The notes under the pieces: generated by a model
What the model was told of the DNA's origin: nothing
The model's database searches: none
Seen by the model: the letters and a program-made list of their open reading frames with translations, nothing else
In this document: positions 30,812 to 43,019 of the stretch, piece after piece
Layout: each line of letters opens with the position of its first letter
Position numbering within the stretch: the first letter of the stretch is position 1
Position numbers and translations under genes: made by a program
Source: Geosiphon pyriformis
Lineage: Eukaryota; Glomeromycota; Glomeromycetes; Archaeosporales; Geosiphonaceae
Direction: 5' to 3'
Assembly (NCBI GenBank): GCA_016748015.1
Contig: JAAOMT010000197.1
Span: 396,939-460,938, forward strand
Length of the DNA: 64,000 bases

Positions 30812-31692
30812 TATTACAGATAATTATTTGGGGTCTGAAAACAAATAACAAATCCATAACTTGGTGCTTAATAACTTGATAATATTGGTAATATCTGAAG
30901 GTTTTAGTAATCTGAAGGTTTTTATATCTAAAAGTTTTGGGTTGGAGTCTTTTGTATAATAAACAAAAATTCAATAGTTGTTTTTAGTAGCCTTCTGGAA
31001 TGATTATTCCATCAAATTTCTTTCTTCAACATGATAGCCAGTTTATTCTGACAGTTATGTTCTTCTGATAAGCTATTTATTAATTTATAAATTCTATACT
31101 CTTATTTCTGGGTCTTTTATTAGGCTATTTTTGATGTCAATTAATCAGTGCTTAATTTTTTAAATCAGCTAATACATAACAAATAACAAAAGAAATAAAA
31201 GAAAATAAAATAAAAAATAAAAAAAATAAGAAAAAAATAAGAATTAATATTCTGTTAATAGCCATAATCAAGAGTTATTGTTCCAGTATAGTTAAATATT
31301 AGATATTATCAATATGGAGTGTTAATAACAGATAAATAGTGATGATTTTTTTAATCAAATTACAATAACATAGATTAGATAATAATATAGATGTTTATTT
31401 GATATTGTAATAAATTCACTTTAGTTGATAGTAACTATTTATGAAGTAAACAGTATTTAATAATTATGATCTGCAAGTCTAATTGATTAATTTTCTAGCT
31501 TTTAATACTCTGCTATATATATATAATTTATGTTATATAAAATTTCTAAAATCTTGCAATTTTTTCAGAAGAATTCAAGAATTTTGGAATTCTATAATTC
31601 TTTTAGAAGAATCCTGGAATTTCTCTGTTATTATGTTTATTTCTAATTGGCTATTTTTTTAACTATAATATTCCTAATTTCTATGAGTAATA
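30812..31692 (-). repeat. Solo LTR of the gypsy-1 family, minus strand, inside LINE-B
   Basis: About 881 bp. In reverse complement it aligns along its length with the gypsy-1 LTR: the end near 31670-31692 is the reverse of the LTR start, and 30812-30870 the reverse of the LTR end. CTGG flanks it on both sides (30808-30811, 31693-31696). LINE-B sequence is continuous across it. Its GAATTC/GGAATT repeat block is at about 31565-31625. It is more mutated than gypsy-1, so probably older. Confidence 0.85.
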
Positions 31693-34600
31693 CTGGCTAT
31701 ATTCAAAGTATATTATATAGAAAACTGGCTATTTTTAACCCAAATTATATTATTAACAAAAGTGCTTACAGCAAAAAATGATGTTAAACTTCTATTATTC
31801 TTTATTTTGTCTGTTTTAACAACAAAACTAGTATTGATTTAATATCATTACAAATACATATGTCTCTTAACTTTGTACAAGAAGAAATTATAAAATTTTT
31901 TTAAAAAAAAAATAAAAAAATTTCATTTTAATTTAAACTATTATGTACTTTGTAACTATTTGAAAGCCCAAAATTAGTCATTATTTTATTGATTTTATCT
32001 TTATATATATAGCTAAAAAACTTAACAAACTACTTATATATTTTAATTTGTTGTAAGCTAATTCTTAAATAATAGTATTTAACTAAATCATAAACTTTGC
32101 ACATATTTTATAAGACCAATAAAAGTTTCTAATTTTTTTCTAAAGCATCTTTAATTACTAACTTAATAGCAAACACAGAAGACTAAATTGAGATATCTTT
32201 TAATACAGAAAAATTATTTCCAAAAAAACACCAAACTTGCTATATATAAACAAAATCCAATTAGAAAAAATCTTAAAAAAAAATTTTCTAGCTATTTTGA
32301 TTAACACAATAAGTTAAGTATTCATTAAAATGTCTTCTTATTTGTAAGACTTAAGAATCATTAAAATTTATGTCCTTTTTTAAAAAACCAAAACACCCAT
32401 CAAGTAACAAACACAAATTCAATAAATTTAAAGACATTTTATTAAAGCATTATTATTATACTTTTACAGCTTATTAGAAATACCAGATAGATTAACAGCT
32501 TTACTATCAAGTAAATTATTAACCACCAAATACAGTTTATTTATGCTGATCTTTTTTATTATACCAAAAAAGGTATTATTATTTATATAAATTAATAAAG
32601 CATATTGATATGCTCAAAGCTTAGGCAGCACTAAAAACATAACTTGTTTTCTTGTTTATTTCTCCATAATTTTATTAACATTAATCTTTAATTCATTAGA
32701 TTTAAATATCAAATTTTTTTTAACTACTAAATAATCCAAAATAATTTTACAAAAAGACCATTTCAAAATACTTTTTATTATATTTTTTTATTAGAACAAA
32801 AACTTTCATATGCTTTTTAATTGTCTTTCTAATAAAAACTTTTTTAGTCAATTTTAACTCATAATATTTAAACTTTTTATAATTTTTTCTGATTAATAAT
32901 AAATACTTAATAATATCTATCAATCTTATATTATTCTGAACTATATTCATGATTTTAAAAGTCTTACTACTATCTAAGATAGACTACTTATTAATTAGAT
33001 AAATAAAATTAAACATATTATTCAGACTTGTTTTTTTAATTATCTTAGCTATTAATACTTCCAATTCAAAAAACTTTAAAAACTGTCTGTTTTTTAAACA
33101 ATTAAACACACTAAACCAATATTCTAATATCTAAAAAATATTTTATTAGCTGCTTTTATTATTATCTTTCTTAATATCTCTCACATTATATTCAAATTAC
33201 CAAAAACTTTTGTATTTAAAAACTTATTCAACATTATCAAAAACTTAACAGAAAAGCATTTCTTGAACTGTTTCTACTTGGGACTATTTGTATCTTTAAT
33301 TTTAAATTTTCATTAATTTTTATTAACTTGTTTATAAATACTATTCAAACAAACATCCAAAAAATCTTTTAAACCAACTAAAACTATTACAGCATTGTAG
33401 TCAGTATTAAAAAAGTTGGACACACTTCTAATGTTTTATTTTATAATAACAAATAACAGATTTTCATTTATAAAAATATAATTAATAACTTTCTCTATCC
33501 TTCTTAAGTTGTTCTAAGTAAAAACTTTGGCTAAAAAATGACTACTAAAAAAATTAACCAAATTCAAATTTATACAAAACTTAAAACTAATACTTTTTTT
33601 AAATCTATTCTTATTAAAATTTTTATTTAAAACCACAAATAAACTGGTATTAACTGCTTTAGCAATAAAAGAGTTAATTTTTAACATCTGATCAAATTTA
33701 GTTTTAACAAAAACACCAGCATACAAACTTAAGATTATAATTAATAATTTATTTTTGAATAAAAGTCATACTAAAATAATTCAACTAAAGATCTTCTTTA
33801 CTTTTGAAACATACTAAACCAAAGAATTATTTATAATAATAATCACTTTAGCACCAAAAAAACTCTTATTCAAATCAAATATAAAAACTCATATCTTTTT
33901 AAACTTATTTATAATTCATAATCTAATACTAAACTTTAATTTTGTTTCTGTAATAATTAAAATCATATTATCTGAATTTAAATATCAACAAACAATATTT
34001 TTTTGTTTAGCAGAAACATTAATATTTCAAATATTACACACAGCAAACTTTCAAACCAAGTTACTTATTGAGAAAAAAGATGTATCAAAGAATTCAAACC
34101 AGTATACAACTGATCTAATTTCATTAAAACCAAACCAATAGAAATTTTAAAAGCAATCATTTTTAATTTTAAGTTACTCATCTTAGTGGTAAAAATTTTT
34201 AAGCTATTTTAACTTAAATTTAAAGTCCTATTTTTTGTTACTAAAAGAAAAAAAAGGGATAACACTAGTAGAGTATTTAAAATCATGTCTAAATTCAATC
34301 TCAAATTTAATGTCATAGATACAACTAAAGAAAAAAGTCAAAAAAAATGCCAAAAGTACCAAATTTATATTGCTTAGTTTTTATACAATGTTAGATACTT
34401 AATTAGCCAAAAAATCTAAAAAACATTTCAAAAAAACCAAACAAACATTAATAAATGAATTATTTTAAACAACAAAGAAACTCTTATTAACACATAGAGT
34501 ATTAAAAAAAAATAAACCAGAACCAGAACCAAAATAAAAACCATTAAAAAAAACAGCAATTAAAACTATTTATGCTTATAATTTGTCACCAAAGACAATA

Positions 34601-36070
34601 AAACATAAAATAAAAACACTTTTTTTTGCATATAATCTGATCAATTAAAGACAATTCTTGTCTGTTGCAATCTTTTTATAAACATTTAAAGATAACAAAA
34701 AAAATACAATTAATACATCATACTTCAAAGTTGAATGCCCAAAATATCCACATTTTTTACATCAAACCAAATTTAATCTACTCTAAAAAAGCTTAATATC
34801 ATCTAAAATTGGCTTTGTACAAAAGACCAATTTTAATTTTTTTCTGATTTGAAGCCAATTATTATACAGTAAACTCTATTGCCAATTTTAAATGATCAAT
34901 TAATAATACAAGTTTTTCAATCAGCCTTTTTTAATAGAATACCAAGATTATGAGCAGTTGTTTTTATAAAAAGAGTAAACAAAAATATTTTGAATTAATT
35001 TTTAGATATTCAAATATTATGATCTTTTATAGTCTTTACTATACATATTAAATTTTTTTTAATTAAGAATAACCAGTTAACTGCCAATTAATCTGCTTAA
35101 ACCAATTTAGCAAATTTTATTACAGTTTTTTACCATAGTTTAATTAGATATAATCAGATTAATACTATTTAACCAAACTTAAAAAGAGCTATAACAATTA
35201 TTTTCTTTAACATATTCATAAAAATTTTTTAATTACAACAGCCTAATTTGAACAAAAACTTTGTTTTTTAAAATTGTTGTTTACAATAATGTCTTTTTTT
35301 TTGGTCAATAATATAGTTTTTTCTATCTTTTCTTTTAATTTAAATATAAATCTAATGATTTTTTCAAATTTTAAATGAGTAATAACTCCTTTAAAATTAT
35401 TAATTATTGGGAAAATTTTTTTGATAAGCTGAGTTTTTGTCATTGTTGATTTGCCATTTACTGTTAAAAAATTAATGTCTAAAGCAAAGAATTTTCTAAT
35501 AGACACTTCTATTTAAGTTTTTGTAATTTTTAAATTAATTTATTTTTTATTCAAATAAATATTGAGATAAAAAAAAAGAAAAACTTTATTATTATCTATG
35601 TTATAGTTGAGAAAACCAATTAAAGAATCAAAAACAACACTAGTATTAATTTATTTGGCTTTAAAAATATTTATTTTAGAATTAAATTGCTTTTTTTCTT
35701 TACTATTTGCTCTATAATTAGTATTATCATTTAAAAAAACCATTTTAAAAGCATTTTTATTTGTATTTATTTCAACAAACTGACTAACAATATGCTTAAA
35801 CTACCAAAACTTAAATTTATCTTATTATCTAAATGTTTTACTTTACCAAAAAAAGCTTTCTGTTTCTAAGCCAAGCTTTTACTAACAAACTTAAAGCTAA
35901 AATTCTGGTTTGTTTTTTTTTAGTTGTAAAACCACTTATAGTAACAACTAATTCAACAACAAAAGAGTTTGTTTCTTGAAAAATTATAAAATATAAAAAC
36001 AAAAAAACTTTTTCAAAAAATGCTCTTTGAAGAATTTTAAATATAGGAAAAAAAGAAGTTTTTTTTTTGT
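31693..36070 (-). pseudogene. LINE-B ORF2 N-terminal part and ORF1
   Basis: It is collinear with LINE-C 47730-52938. An endonuclease remnant lies at 33514-33726 (segment INSFIAKAVNTSLFVVLNKNFN, matching INFLIAKAANGFSFIILGGNFN of LINE-C). An ORF1 remnant lies at 35243-35506, matching LINE-C ORF1 at 52223-52400 (for example TKTQLIKKIFPIINNF against AKTQFIRKIFSLVNSF). The remainder is too mutated for reading frames. The 5' end near 36050-36070 shows the same T-rich start as LINE-C. Confidence 0.7.
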
Positions 36071-37689
36071 TTTTTATATATATTATTTTGAAATTATTAA
36101 TTATAATTTCTAAATTTAAATTTAATTATTATAAGCTTTTAACTAATTGTTAAATTATTTCTGGAATATATGTTATTGTTTTGGATTTTTTTGCATGAGT
36201 TTTTATGTTTATTAAGTTGTTTTTAGTGTAATTTAAAATTAATTATTTTTTAAATAATATTTAATTAAAATTATTAATTTTAAATCCTATGAAATTCAAT
36301 CTAATAATATTAATATGGTGCAAACTATTATAGTTATTAAACAATTTATATAATTTTAAATTGTATTTAGTCTTCCAATTTTAATAATATTAAAAAACTA
36401 AACCATAAATATGATATATTAAGTTCTTTTCTTTCACATTTATGATTTAATTTTTTGAACTATATTATAATTTATAAAGTTATTAAAGTTTAAAATTAGT
36501 TACTTTTATTATTAATTTTTAATTTTTGGATGCTGATCAATCAGATTTTAACCAATCAGCAATTATTAAAGTCATGTTATTATGTGATAAATTATCTAAG
36601 TATTATCATTTTCAAAAAGGCTTTCAATTAATATTAATCTAATTTTTAGATGGCCACTTTTTTATAAGATATAATATCTTTTGGTCTATGTGTCTTTTAC
36701 TGCTAATATAGCACTATTAACCATGAATATTCCATTTATACCACCACCATATTTGGTTGTCATTATTGGAACAGAAATCCAGATATCAATATTGTTTACA
36801 TCAAACATCAAAGAAATCATAAAAGTACTATGAACAATTGTTAGAGAATTTGAAAATATCATTTGTGCTTTATTTGTAACCTTATATTACTATAATGTAG
36901 ATACTTATTTTGAATTCACAAATAATCTTTTAATGACTATAATGTTGTATTTCAAAAAATTGCTTAGATCTAAGAGATATACAAAATTCTCTGTAATAAA
37001 AATTTTTGGTTAAATTTAATATTTGAATGATGAATTATACTAAAAAGAAATATAATGACTAAAATACTTATTGTGTATTCAACTGAATCATGATCTAGTT
37101 TTAGAATTGGTTTCTTAGACTGTAAAAAAAATTTTGATTGTTAAATATTTTAACAACTTATTACAATATGATATATAATAGCTTATCACAATAATCAAAA
37201 AACTTATATCAATTGGTGTTAATTTAAGGAAATCAGATTGGAATTAAAAGATCTTTGGCTTTATCTTAATTGAGAGAACTGAAGTTGTCTTAAAACTTAT
37301 AATCTTAAATAGCTCTTTTTTGTTAGTGTTGTACATTTTCTAACAAGTTTGTTTTGATATAAAAAATGTATGAAACATATTAATTCAAGTAGATAAAACC
37401 CAGATTTTTTTGTAAAAGTCTAATAAACTTTTTATTTATAAATAATATATTAAAAACACATATATATTAACCAATAAAATTTAATTATATAAATAAAAAC
37501 ATGTAAAGATTATCATTTAAAATTTCAGACTGATCTATATTTTTAATGATTATAAATGATTTGCATCATAATAATTGTGTTTCAATTTTAAGTATTTATA
37601 TTACTATTATTGGCTTATTATAATATAATTTTAAAAACTAATTATTATGTATTGTTTTTTTTAATATTTTTTTATTCAGTTTTAATTTG
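36071..37689. other. AT-rich region between LINE-B and LINE-D
   Basis: The left 450 bases and right 600 bases are nearly pure A+T. The middle (about 36520-37015) is less extreme, with CCAATCAG near 36548, a TATAAGATATAATATC stretch near 36673 and a short coding-like frame described separately. No retroelement match was recognised in the middle part. Confidence 0.4.
36723..37013 (+). pseudogene. Possible degraded small gene, unknown family
   Basis: An ATG-initiated frame (MNIPFIPPPYLVVIIGTEI...) runs 97 codons to TAA at 37011 with a single internal TGA at 36831. A CCAAT-like and a TATA-like stretch lie 50-180 bp upstream. The text has an early Pro-rich segment and later hydrophobic and basic segments. 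I do not recognise it and it matches no element reading frame in this window. It may be a decayed host gene fragment, part of another element, or chance. Confidence 0.3.
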
Positions 37690-39290
37690 TATAATTTATT
37701 TTTAAATGTTTTATAAAAATATAATTCCCAATTGGTTTAAGCTTTCTGTTGATTTCCTTAGTGTTATAGTCTTTTCTCCTATTGATTTTTCTTTTTTGGA
37801 TGTTTTTGAATCTTCAAGTGTTTTGGAGTCTAGTAAGTTCAAGTGTGTTGATAATAGTTTGTTAGATATTGTGGCTAATAGTTTTTCTGTTTATATAAAT
37901 AGATTTTTGGTGGACTTGAGAGGTGCTGGTGCAGTGGTTTTCTTTGAAGATGTGAATTTGGGTTTGAGAGTTAAAATTTCTGGTCTGCTGTCTTCTACTT
38001 TGGCTAAGCTGTAAGCTATTGTATTGGCTCTTGAATGTGTTCCCTCTCTCAGCTCAGTTTGTTTTTTTATGGACTGTTAGGCTGTCTTGGATGTTTGCAA
38101 ATCGGAATTGGAGCTGGTACATCCAGATTTTTAGAATCAGTGCTAGGTTGAGCATTGACATATTGTGAACATTATTAGGAAAAAAATTTGAATATTAGTT
38201 GGTGCAAAGTTAAGGGTCATTTAGGTATTTTGGGTAATGAATGTGCTAATGTACTTATTGACACTGCTTTTCTTTCTTCCTAGCATCTTCCTCTCTTTTT
38301 GAAAAAACATTATATTTTGGCTGATGATAGTATTGTTTCTGGTAACTCTAGACATTTTGTTTATGGAATCTTTTGGTCCATTCATTATGCACACTAAGAG
38401 ACTAGTTCTGGGTCTGAGGTTTTAAATGGTAGTCTGCACTTGGATGTTAATTGGCCTTGCTTATTCTCAGTCTGGTATTCTGATTTGCACATGGCTGCTG
38501 GTTTCATTAGTAGGCTTATTGCTGGTACTCAAATGTACTTCATAAAAGCTTTGCATTGTTGATTGCTGGTTGCTATTTGTAAATGCTTTTATGATAAGAG
38601 TTACCTCAGTGTATTGTGTTTGTATTGTAATGAGGTTGAAATTTCAGATTATGTTTTCTCTTGTATAGTCAATAATTATGTTCATCATTATTTGTTAGAT
38701 ATTCATGTAGCTGTTTGTTGTGTGCTTTCTGGTTTGTTTCTTCCCTTTTCATGTATTTTTCAATTATTGTTCTTCTGTGTTTCGAATACTGCAGTATGCA
38801 TGGCTTTTTGCAAAGATTTTGTTTTTAAAGATTGGCTTTAAAAGACCACATCTGTTTTCAAGAATACCAAAATTGCAAGTCAAAAAATTAAGGAATTTGT
38901 ACATGCCTTTTGTCTTGCTTTTAGGAAGAAGGTATGGTTAGTTTGCACTAAGTACTGGGCTTTTATAAAAAAAAATAAGCTGATACCATTTGATAATTTG
39001 ATTCTGAGATTGGTTTCTGAGTTGTCTTTATCATTTTCTGTTGGTGTGGTAAAATTGTTAGGTATTAATAAGGTGTTTGGTGTTGTCTTTAGGTTTCATA
39101 AATCATGTTTATTTCTTTTAGGTATTAAAAATCCTGTCTCTGTTTATATAAGTGTTTAGTGTTGTCCTAATTGGCCTAAGTGGCTGATTACATGTAAAAA
39201 ATACATGATTCACACCTAGTTTAAATTAATTATTTAATGTATTGTACTAGGCCATGTTCAGATCTTACTCATTAAATTTAATAAAAAAAA
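37690..39290 (+). mobile_element. LINE-D: 5'-truncated LINE, 3' 1.6 kb
   Basis: A plus-strand LINE fragment begins just before the RNase H domain (segment YINRFLVDLRGAGAVVFFEDV at about 37890-37955) and continues through the C-terminal Cys motif (CLYCNEVEISDYVFSC, about 38607-38660) to the shared 3' region (39166-39225) and an A/T-rich tail. The frames are broken by stops and shifts. Mutation load is moderate, like LINE-A and LINE-C. Target duplications could not be resolved in the AT-rich flanks. Confidence 0.8.
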
Positions 39291-40160
39291 ATATATAAAA
39301 TAGTTTATTTTATTTGTGATTAAACTTTTTATTTTATTGTTTCTTAACTTTAATATGATATAATAATACTTTGTTTTCAATTTTATAATTAATTATATTA
39401 TTTAATAGCTTGTTATTATGTTTTTTATGTCTTATTTTTTGTTGTTTTTGTAATTATTTAATATTTTGTATTATTTTTTTTTGTTTTTAAAAGTTTTTAT
39501 TAACTTATATGTTCTTTTAAACAATATTTTATGAAATATTGTTTTAGTAATAATAATTTTTTTATTATTATGTAATTAATAAATAAAGCCTAATAATATT
39601 ATTTAAATATATTAAAATAATAAATTCAATTAATAATATGGTTTTTTTTTATAAATTAACTTAAATAATATAAATTATATAGTATTTTATTTTAATGTTT
39701 TATATACTAATAGTACTACTTATATAAATAAATTTTTTTTTATGTTTATTATTAATTTTGGCCAGTAATTTATATAATATATGTTTAAATTATTGAATTA
39801 ATTTATTTATTTATAAATAATATAATAATAATAATAATAGTTATTTAATTTCAAATTTTTGATTAAGCTTTTTTAATATTCTATTTATAAAATATGTGTT
39901 TTAATTTAATAATAAGTTTTGTAAATATCTATGCTAACAAATTAAGTTTTTATATATAAATTAAGCTATTAAGATAATATTAATTGTTTTAATAGCTTTA
40001 ACTTTTGGCTATTTGATAAAATAATTTACTATTACTATAATATATTAATTATTTTTTGTTGTTATTAATAATAATTAAATTAAATTAATTCTAATTTTAT
40101 TAAATGACTATTTAATTTTTATTAGTTTTAATAATTTAGTTGTTTTTGTTCTATTTTTTT
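39291..40160. other. Extremely AT-rich unresolved sequence
   Basis: Almost pure A and T, with a short (AAT)n run near 39818-39838 and no usable open frame. It is probably old repeat DNA, but I could not align it to any element here. Confidence 0.4.
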
Positions 40161-41204
40161 GTTAACATAAATTACAATCTTTTATATATTAAATTATATT
40201 TGTATTTATTTTGAACTAATTGTAATAATTAATTATATGTTAAATAATTGGTGTTTTTTTTAAAATAGTCTAAATAAATATTTGAATATATATTAAATAA
40301 AATAGTTTTTTTTTATTTGTGATTATAATTCTTAATAAATTATTTGAATTTTGTTAATTTTAATAATAAAATATGTAATTTTGAATAAAATAATATCTTA
40401 ATAATTTTTGGTATTTAATTGGCTTTTCTACTAATATGTTTTTATTTAATTGTAGTGTTTTAAGTATTAATTAAGATTTTGTAAAGATAATTGTTTATTG
40501 TTTTTATAATAATTAATTGATAATTTTTATGTGTATCTTATTTTTAATAAATATTAATATTAAAAAAAAAGAACAAAAATAGAAATTATAAAAAAAATTA
40601 AAGAAGAAAGTTAGTATTATCAACTATTATAATCAAAAGCAATTAGTCTAAATCTTTAAAAATTTGTGGTGTTATATGCTAAGAGCATTTGTTCAAGAAT
40701 AATAATAAGAAACAATAATTAATTGAGTAAAAACACATGATTTCAAAAATCATGTATAAACAGTTTTTTTGGGTTTTTGTTTGTTTTTTAATATTTTTTT
40801 TATTTTTATAATTTAAATATAGATATAAGTAAGAGGTATTAACAAAAAATATATTAGATATAAATCAAGAAAAAAGCTAATTTTTGTCTATCTGTCTTTT
40901 TTTATTTTCTATAATTAGTTTCTTTTATATATTTCTTTTAATTTTACAAGACTGCTTTTAATCATTTCATTATTGCTAATTATTGCTTGTTATTTCTGTT
41001 ATTGCTTTGTTTTTCTATATTATTACTAGTTATCCTAAGTTTGATTAGTTTTTTTGTGCTATATTATGTTTTCACTTTTGTATTATGTTATCTCAAGTTA
41101 TTATGTATTATTCTGTGTTTTTTTGTATTATTTTATGTTATTCTATGTTATTATATTTCTTCATAACTTGAATTGGTTTTTCTATTCAGATAACACCAAA
41201 TTCA
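40161..41204 (-). repeat. Probable solo LTR of the gypsy-2 family, minus strand
   Basis: The right end (41165-41204, ending GATAACA) is the reverse complement of the gypsy-2 LTR start, and 40590-40660 matches the reverse of the AATAATGACTTAGACTAATTG-type region of that LTR. The length from TGTTAAC at 40161 is 1044 bp, close to the 1040-bp LTR at 57843. A target duplication was not found (TTTT left, CCAA right), so the left boundary is uncertain. To its right lies ORF1 half-LINE sequence. Confidence 0.6.
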
Positions 41205-41992
41205 AAAAATACCAAAAACTTGGCAATTTTAAGAATAATTAAACAAACAGAGCTTGTAAGTTCAACCAAAAAAGCAGTTTTCAAAGACTTTTAAAAAGCA
41301 AATTTCATGCAAAAGAGCTTTACATTGTTTTTTAATACTGATTTTGTATCTAAAAAACCATGTACAAACTAAAAAACAGTCTTAATATAAGCTAATTTGA
41401 TCTTAAAAATAACATTAAGCACTAAAATTAAGGCTATTTATTTAGCAAATCTTTGATAACTAATAATAATTTCTCAAATACCATTAATGGCAGCACCAAA
41501 AACCAGTAAAGAAAATAATTTAGTTTTTATCTAGTTAGTTCAATTTTCAAAAACAAATAACTCCACAAAAGATAGTTGTTTTGCTTTTAAAACCAGTAAA
41601 AATCTGTCAAAAAACACCATATTTAACAACATAGCCAATAGTTGATCTTAGTCTATCTTAGATAATATATTAAATAATACAACAAAAATTTTATTTAAGA
41701 TCTTATTAAAAATCACAAAAAAATTTAATATAACAATAACAAAAATGAGTAACTGCTTTTATTTTTTTGAATCTTTGGTCTTATTGTCTATTTTTTTTAA
41801 AGAAATAATACTAACAGCATTAGATATAAAAGCTATAGAAAAAAAAACCAGTTTGTTAAATAATTTCTTATTAAAAAATTTTGAGCTCTTAGAGAAGATA
41901 AAAACAACACTGAGACTAATTCAAGTGTGTTTTTTTTAAAAAAACTTTGACTAAAAAAAAACTAGCCAAAAATAAAAAAAATGTTTTAATGG
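41205..41992 (-). mobile_element. Half-LINE copy 2, part right of the probable solo LTR
   Basis: The reverse complement aligns by eye with 10030-10790 of half-LINE copy 1, including AGAGCTTGTAAG and ACCATGTAC words. Nearly all differences are C-to-T or G-to-A. A residual frame at 41745-41939 (plus) is the shadow of ORF1. Its continuation is at 60647-60858; gypsy-2 lies between them. Confidence 0.75.
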
Positions 41993-43011
41993 TATTATCT
42001 AAATAAAAAAAACCAATTCAAAAAATATTGAAAAAATGTGATTAAAAACGTGATAACTTAGAAAAAATGTAATAACACAAAATAATATATAATAATACAT
42101 AATAACTCAAGATAATGTAATACACAATAATATGAAATAACTAATCATAATATAGAATAACTAATTATAATATAAAAAAATAAATCAACAACAAAAATAG
42201 TAAGCAATAGCTAATAATAACAAGTAATCAAAAGCAATCTTATAAAACTAAAAATATGTATAAAAATAAATAGTTTTAGCAAAAAAAAAAAGACAAACAG
42301 ACAAATAGAAAAAAAAACCCAATATCTTTTTATTTATATATCTTAAATCTACCTTATTTATATATTTATATTACCACAAATAAAAAAAATATTCAAAACC
42401 AAAAAAAATCATTTATATATAATCTACAAATTCTATGTTTAAAATTGAATTAATTGTTTTCTTATCTTTGTTTTTGGTCAAAGACTTTTAACATAAAAAT
42501 AACTTAAACAATAATGACTTAGACTAATTGTTTTTGATCACAGCAATTAATAATACTAATTTTTTTTTTTTTTTTTTTTTATTTTTTTTTTTTTTTTTTT
42601 TTATTTTATTTTATTTTATTTTTATTTTTTTGTGAAGTGGCAATATTGTAAAATTAATTGTCTGAAAATAGACTTTATGATAACTTGGTAAAAAAGAGAA
42701 GTTCTTTTTAAGATTGAATATTAATATTATCTTGTTAGCTTACCAGAAGAAAAAAAAACACCACCAGATTTTAGCAACTGCACTTAACTAGCTTAAAAAA
42801 AATAGTTTATATACTTAAGTTGCAAACAACCAAAACACTTTTCTGTGTCTTATAACCAAAAAACTTTATGAATAAAACTAGCAAAAATTTTTGGAAATTA
42901 ATATTACTAATTTATCTTAAGTGTTTATAAAAAAAAATCTTTTAAGTTCTTCTTATCCAAATTTAAAGCACTAATTATTACCACAATACTCCAATAAGTT
43001 TATTCATAATA
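41993..43011 (+). repeat. gypsy-2 5' LTR
   Basis: About 1019 bp, starting TATTATCTAAAT (ancestral TGTTATC...) and ending CATAATA, followed by TTTGGTATT, where TGG marks the primer-binding site. It includes a long interrupted T run (42560-42602) and ATAATGTAATA/AATAAC-type repeats at about 42045-42180. Confidence 0.8.
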
Positions 43012-43019
43012 TTTGGTAT

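Larger units (their letters stand above)
13468..36070 (-). mobile_element. LINE-B: decayed full-length LINE split by four later insertions
   Basis: Segments of one minus-strand LINE are collinear with LINE-C and LINE-A once the insertions are removed. The (ATT)n tail and 3' end are at 13468-13578. The rest lies at 23574-25519, 26218-26410, 30580-30811 and 31693-about 36070. Net length is about 6.8 kb, the same as LINE-C without its inserted LTR. It carries, in element order, ORF1 (about 36000-33750), endonuclease (about 33720-33000), reverse transcriptase, RNase H (about 24900-24600) and a 3' end with ATT repeats. Every frame is destroyed by stops, and A+T is very high. RNase H after RT and a gag-like ORF1 suggest the I/Tad1-type LINE group. 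It is the oldest layer of nest 1. Confidence 0.75.

Noticed and set aside
39291-40160. Centromere-like or origin-like AT-rich DNA
   Set aside because: High A+T alone is explained by mutated repeats; there is no tandem structure or known motif to support the idea.
42560-42660. Long T run as a terminator
   Set aside because: It lies within a decayed LTR and matches T-rich stretches at the same position in related LTRs, so it is a repeat feature.
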